The position numbers were made by a program, and so were the translations under genes. The notes beneath the pieces are model-generated. The model was not told the DNA's origin. It searched no databases and saw only the letters and a program-made list of their open reading frames with translations. Shown one piece after another: positions 59,883 to 64,000 of a stretch of DNA of 64,000 nt. Numbering within the stretch: the first letter of the stretch is position 1; each line of letters starts with the position of its first letter. Source of the DNA: Pocillopora verrucosa (taxonomy: Eukaryota; Cnidaria; Anthozoa; Scleractinia; Pocilloporidae); the NCBI RefSeq assembly GCF_036669915.1, contig NC_089316.1, positions 412,734 through 476,733 of the forward strand, given 5' to 3'.

Positions 59883-62800
59883 AATATATATATGTTGTTG
59901 TTTTTTTTTACCCAGATACAAAAATTTAAGCAAGGCGATGAAGTCTTGGTTAAAAGTGATGAGAACTTAGTCAAAGAGCTCCAAAAAGAACATGGAGGAT
60001 GGAACGAGTCCATGATATCAGTAAGTTTAAATTTTGTCTCCACTACACAACAAATAACACAGTAGTGTACACCAAATAAGTTTATTTAGGGAAGCCTGCA
60101 GAGAACCAACCCAAGGCATATATAGCCCGGGGCATGCATACATACATATATTCGCAACTGATATACCATATACAATCCTGATATACAGTCAATTCCTTAC
60201 ACATTTAAAAAAAAAGGTATACATTACTAACATGCAAACTTCACCAAGTCTGGATTAACAGAGATGGGCAACTGCTTACAAGGACATAACTACGGTTATA
60301 CAGAGGCCAGAAAAAACCTGCCAGAAAAATCCCCTTTGGGGAAAAACATGACAGGAAATCTGCGTAGGAACCATGGCCCAAACTCAGAGCAGTTGGCAGC
60401 CCATCCTACGAGGCTTCACAGCTAAAGAAAATATGTTTTCAAAGTGAAATAAATTTGTCATCAGCCAGAGGTGAACGGTTGGTTCTGAGGCCTAGATGGA
60501 CACCACGTGCTATACTTTCCCTTATATACCACTGTATCCTTACCCATGATGCTCGGGCCTAAGGCCCAGGCCTTGTCGTATCTCGTGCCGACAAAATATT
60601 TATTTCTGCCTTATTCGCAGACTCATTCGTCAGAAATACCATTTTTTTTTAAATTTTCTTTTAATGTTTATATATTTTCTCATTTTTTACTTTAGTTGTT
60701 ATTTTAGGCTTTCACTTGGACGTAAACGCAAACTCCTGTGGGCATGTGCGGAAGTTAGAAATGTAAAATAAAAGAAGCTAGAGGGGTAAACGATACACGC
60801 CACAACTCTGGAGCCAATTATACGTGTACCTCCACAAACCGTTGAAACAATAAGCAGTTTTAAACAAGATAATATCCTATATTAATCCATTTGTAGATCC
60901 TTGGTCGCACTGGAAAGGTATTGGAGGTTGATAGTGATGGTGATGTTTTAGTGTCAGTAGAGGGCACCAGATGGATGTTGAGCCCGGCTGCTGTGACCTC
61001 TGTCACTGATCCAGAACCCCAGCAGTTAACAGAGGCTGGTGACGTGGGCAGCGAAGATCCCTCAGGTACAAAGTTATGGCACAAATGTATTGAAAGTTAC
61101 AGTAAAAATGGCCAATCTAGGTCAGAAGAGAAAAACCTCTAAAGCGCGTGAAAACGTCAGTGACTAGGTCGTCATTAGCTACAACTATGCGTCTGATTAG
61201 CTAAAATGATGGCATAATAAGTATACTGCCATAAGTATAATTATCCTCACCAATCCTTTTGTCATTTTTTTCTCTAGGGCTTTTCAGTCTCTTTAGAGAC
61301 TTCCTACGTCAAGCTCAGGAACAGGAGGACCCCGGCCTTGTGATTGCTGCACAGAGCAACAACCTCTCAAGACTCAGGGAAATCTTGGACGCCAACCCAG
61401 AACGGGTACCTTTTTCCTTTCATCTCTTTTACTTTTGCAAAGGGCATTTGCAAGTCTGAATAGTTTTCTTAAATTAAAGCAAAATGATAAATATGAGCAT
61501 AAGAAGAGAACTTTGTAACTTAGGTTTTAGTAAACAGTGATATCTAAAAGGATAAGATTTAAGACACATCATTGTAATATCAATTTATGATTTAGAATCA
61601 AATTTGAATTTGGTGGCGTTTTAGAAAATTTGCCATGATCAAGGGTTTGTGTCTTTTCGTTCTGCACAGATTGACGAGCTGGAGGGTGGTCACACAGCTC
61701 TTCATGTTGCATGTCACCAGGGGCATTGTGAAATCATTAGAGAATTGCTTGAAAGAGGAGCTAACATGGATGTACTGGTGAGTGGTCATAATTTTCTTAT
61801 CATTACCGTTATTTTTTGCCCTGTTAAAATAATTGTAATTGCTAATGCTGCACGAAGAAAACCAACCAACCAACCATTGTCGTGGTTGTCGCATGATCGT
61901 CAAGCATATGTTATTATTTTGACATGCATTCGTATTCTATTTATCTAAGTGTTTCAGGAGGGAACCTCCTCATTCATACACTTTTATTTACTCAAAATAC
62001 AGGATAATCAGGGATACACAGCCATGCATCACTCTACCTACCAGTAAGTTGACATATAAAAAAAGTAACTCTAAGTTAGCTGGTCAAACATATAATTCTA
62101 TTCCCAGATTTCTTTCGTTGTGCTTTCCTACGCCAAGCGATTGCTTCCGAAAAGTTAAGCTATCCTCTCAATAGAAAAACAAAGGACGAAAACCGCTGAA
62201 AACGAAGTAACTCTTGCTGTGCTTTAATTCGACAGCATGTGATTGTTCTTTGTGTTCATCTATCCGCCAAGACATTATTGTATGCTCTCACTGGCTCTGA
62301 TTACTTAGCTTTTGGTTTTACGACACTTGCAGGAGCCAACGCAAACCAACTGCTTGTTATTGCTCATACATTTTCCCTTATAACAGTCAAGTGAACATTC
62401 TTTAGAAAGCAAAATAAGTAACCCCTAAGTTTAACTAAAATCCAAAAATGCCCGATGTTTTGTTGCACTCCTATCCTTATGATCATTCAGAGACGAAAGC
62501 GGTGAAGCATTGAAACTGTTGCTGGAGAGAGGTTTTGACCCAAATGTTCAACATAGAAGTAATAGGAGCACACCATTACATTTGGCTGTGAAAAGGAAAA
62601 ACGAAACGGCAGTACAGATCCTGACACAGTGCTCTGAGTGTGACGTCAATCTACAGGTACGTTGGTTCCTTTGATGATATCAGTTCTCCTGGGGATACAA
62701 ACTCCTGATGCTTTCTCGACTGTCCGACTAATTTAGCAAACATTGCACATATTAGTAAGACGCATTTCGTTGTAAAGTTTAAAACTATGTTGCCCTTTGT

Positions 62801-64000
62801 TTATTTAAACGTACATAAAAAGTCTAAGACTTGCCGTTGTAAAGTCCTAAGACTCAACTGTTTTGGCTGCTGCACCGAACTATTTGACGTTTGCACCCAT
62901 CCTTAATGTTTTCATTCCACCATTTTCGTGCTCAATTTGACAATTTTCAGGACGAGGCAGGTGATACCCCTCTCCATGATGCTATCCTTGCAGAACACCA
63001 CAACATGGTGGATATGCTATTAGACTGTCCAAGAGTTTGTTACACACTTTGTAACAGAAAAGGTTTCAATTATCTTCAACACGCTGTTTTGAAAGGAAAT
63101 AAACGGTAAATATGCCAAAAATAATCGCATCACTACTCGGTTTGACAGCTTAATTAAAGTAAAAGTACTATAGCTAACTAATTCAGGTGCTTGGCTTCTG
63201 ATGGATCATTAGTACCCAGACACAAGAAATATTGTTCAACTGATCGTCGCAGTTTCGAGACGACTGGGCAATACTTGTGATCATAGGGAAGCTAAAAAGC
63301 TCATACGCAAACTAAGGTCCAACCTGAAGTTCATGATCTTTCTGATCGTTGGGGTCGTTGGGGTCGTTGGTCATCACTTGGCCTGGTTTTTATATAACTT
63401 GGACAACTGGGACAATGAGTGATCAGGAGGAGACCAGACTAGACATTGGTTACAAAATTACTCTTATGCTGTTACCTATATTCGCTTTGACATTCAATAC
63501 AACATTAATCTATTGCTTCATTTTTTATAGCGCCGTGGAAAGAATTTTTGCCAAAACCGGGAATTCTTTGAATGTTGTCAAAGATGATGGGTTTACGACC
63601 CTTCATATTGCAGCAATTAATGATCATCGTGAGATAGCTAAGATCCTTTTAACAAAGGTAATTTTATAAAAAAAATTTATCTATTTTTTCCAGTTTTTTT
63701 TTTTAAATTTATAAACTTTTTTCTCGCGCGTAAGACTCCTTGTGTGGTTAAACTGAAAAATTTGAGTGTCGTAAGTGTTCAATCTCGGAACGGAATATGA
63801 CTTTGCGCATGTGGTTAGCTGGGATATTTAACTTTACTATTACGTCTATTATCCAATTGTAAAAAGTAAGAAAGCAAAAAGCTGTCATTTGCATTTCACT
63901 GCAAAATTGATAGCTATAAGGCTTACGTGTAGGTTTTACTCTGCCTAAGTGGTTCATACAACCAAACTGATATCCTTGTTTGCCGCGCATTGTTAAACAA
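55854..64000 (+). CDS. MIB2-like: Second Mind-bomb-like E3 ligase, 3' part outside window
   Basis: Thirteen exons are visible, each with the same length and phase as in gene 1: 55854-56085, 57590-57761, 58254-58491, 58921-59115, 59368-59472, 59916-60020, 60897-61065, 61278-61405, 61670-61777, 62003-62043, 62491-62656, 62951-63105, 63531-63657. They encode 647 aa: MIB/HERC2, ZZ, MIB/HERC2, MIB repeats and the first six exons of an ankyrin cassette, with no stop or frameshift. Substitutions against gene 1 are scattered, e.g. QDWEWG for QDWTWG in the first MIB domain, and the ZZ cysteines are all kept. It therefore appears functional, unlike the accompanying ApeC copy. Whether it also has several cassettes and RING fingers lies beyond the window. 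Confidence 0.87.
57437..57500 (+). mobile_element. SINE body fragment in intron 1 of gene 2
   Basis: TTTTCACTGCTACTTAAGTAG, TTCATCACTGCGAAGATTAC and TCTCATCTTCATTTGTGATG match the 3' body of the SINE at 32957-33070; the tRNA-like head is absent. Confidence 0.6.
58545..58655 (+). repeat. AAT/AGT trinucleotide microsatellite
   Basis: Longer homologue of the repeat at 34055-34135, with runs of ATA, ATT and AGT triplets. Confidence 0.85.
59831..59894 (+). repeat. TA microsatellite
   Basis: About 60 bases of TA with two AAATA interruptions just upstream of exon 59916-60020; expanded compared with 35300-35332. Confidence 0.9.
60035..60730. other. Copy-2-specific intron insertion
   Basis: The intron after exon 59916-60020 is 876 bases, against 177 in gene 1. 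Flanking intron sequence (GTAAGTTT and GCAAACTCCTGTG) matches, so about 0.6-0.7 kb was inserted after the duplication. The insert has no recognisable coding region; CAACAAATAACACAGTAG and TTCGTCAGAAATACC near its edges do not form clear terminal repeats to my eye. It is probably a non-autonomous mobile element of unknown class. Confidence 0.6.

Larger units (their letters stand above)
54215..64000 (+). repeat. Segmental duplication, copy 2 (runs off window)
   Basis: Tandem, same-orientation copy of 29605-38900. It starts within sequence homologous to the last ApeC intron (TGTGCTCTG...ACTCA...TTTTC) and continues past the window end. It includes the ApeC exon pseudogene, the spacer, and MIB-like gene 2. 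Divergence is moderate in introns and low in exons. Confidence 0.9.

Overview
The window looks like nuclear DNA of an anthozoan cnidarian, most probably a stony coral. The reasons are AT-rich intergenic DNA, single-exon rhodopsin-type receptor genes, spliced genes with GT-AG introns, a MACPF-ApeC (apextrin-like) gene, a Mind-bomb-like ubiquitin ligase, and repeat types I associate with coral genomes (tRNA-derived SINE, Penelope-like element, fold-back MITEs). Species cannot be fixed from sequence alone.

Layout. (1) 1-18.4 kb holds five intronless class A GPCR genes: 1593-2720 (+), 4587-5594 (-), 9155-10216 (+), 12072-13112 (-) and 17356-18417 (-). The first and last are clear paralogues. The second has lost most canonical activation motifs. 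(2) 18.4-26.0 kb is gene-poor and contains a local tandem triplication. (3) 26.0-30.07 kb is a seven-exon secreted MACPF-ApeC protein of 560 aa. (4) 31.28-51.86 kb is a Mind-bomb (MIB2-type) E3 ligase. I could join 37 exons with every intron phase consistent, giving 1917 codons without a stop. Its ankyrin region is present as three consecutive, homologous nine-exon cassettes (A, B, C) ahead of two C-terminal RING fingers. (5) 52.15-54.2 kb is a 5'-truncated Penelope-like element interrupted by a pogo-type MITE. (6) From about 54.2 kb to the window end is a tandem copy of the segment starting near 29.6 kb. It carries a broken copy of the last ApeC exon and a second, apparently intact MIB2-like gene, cut by the window end after 13 exons.

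How parts relate. The receptors are independent transcription units, and nothing visible links them functionally to the rest. The MIB-like genes should act in ubiquitylation (in known animals, of Notch ligands) through MIB/HERC2, ZZ, MIB-repeat, ankyrin and RING domains. The most notable structure is the in-frame intragenic multiplication of the whole ankyrin array. In cassettes A and B the original 3'-terminal splice donor is replaced by an upstream one, while a conserved 28-codon read-through tail with a stop remains behind it. This suggests both an extended ligase and possible RING-less isoforms.
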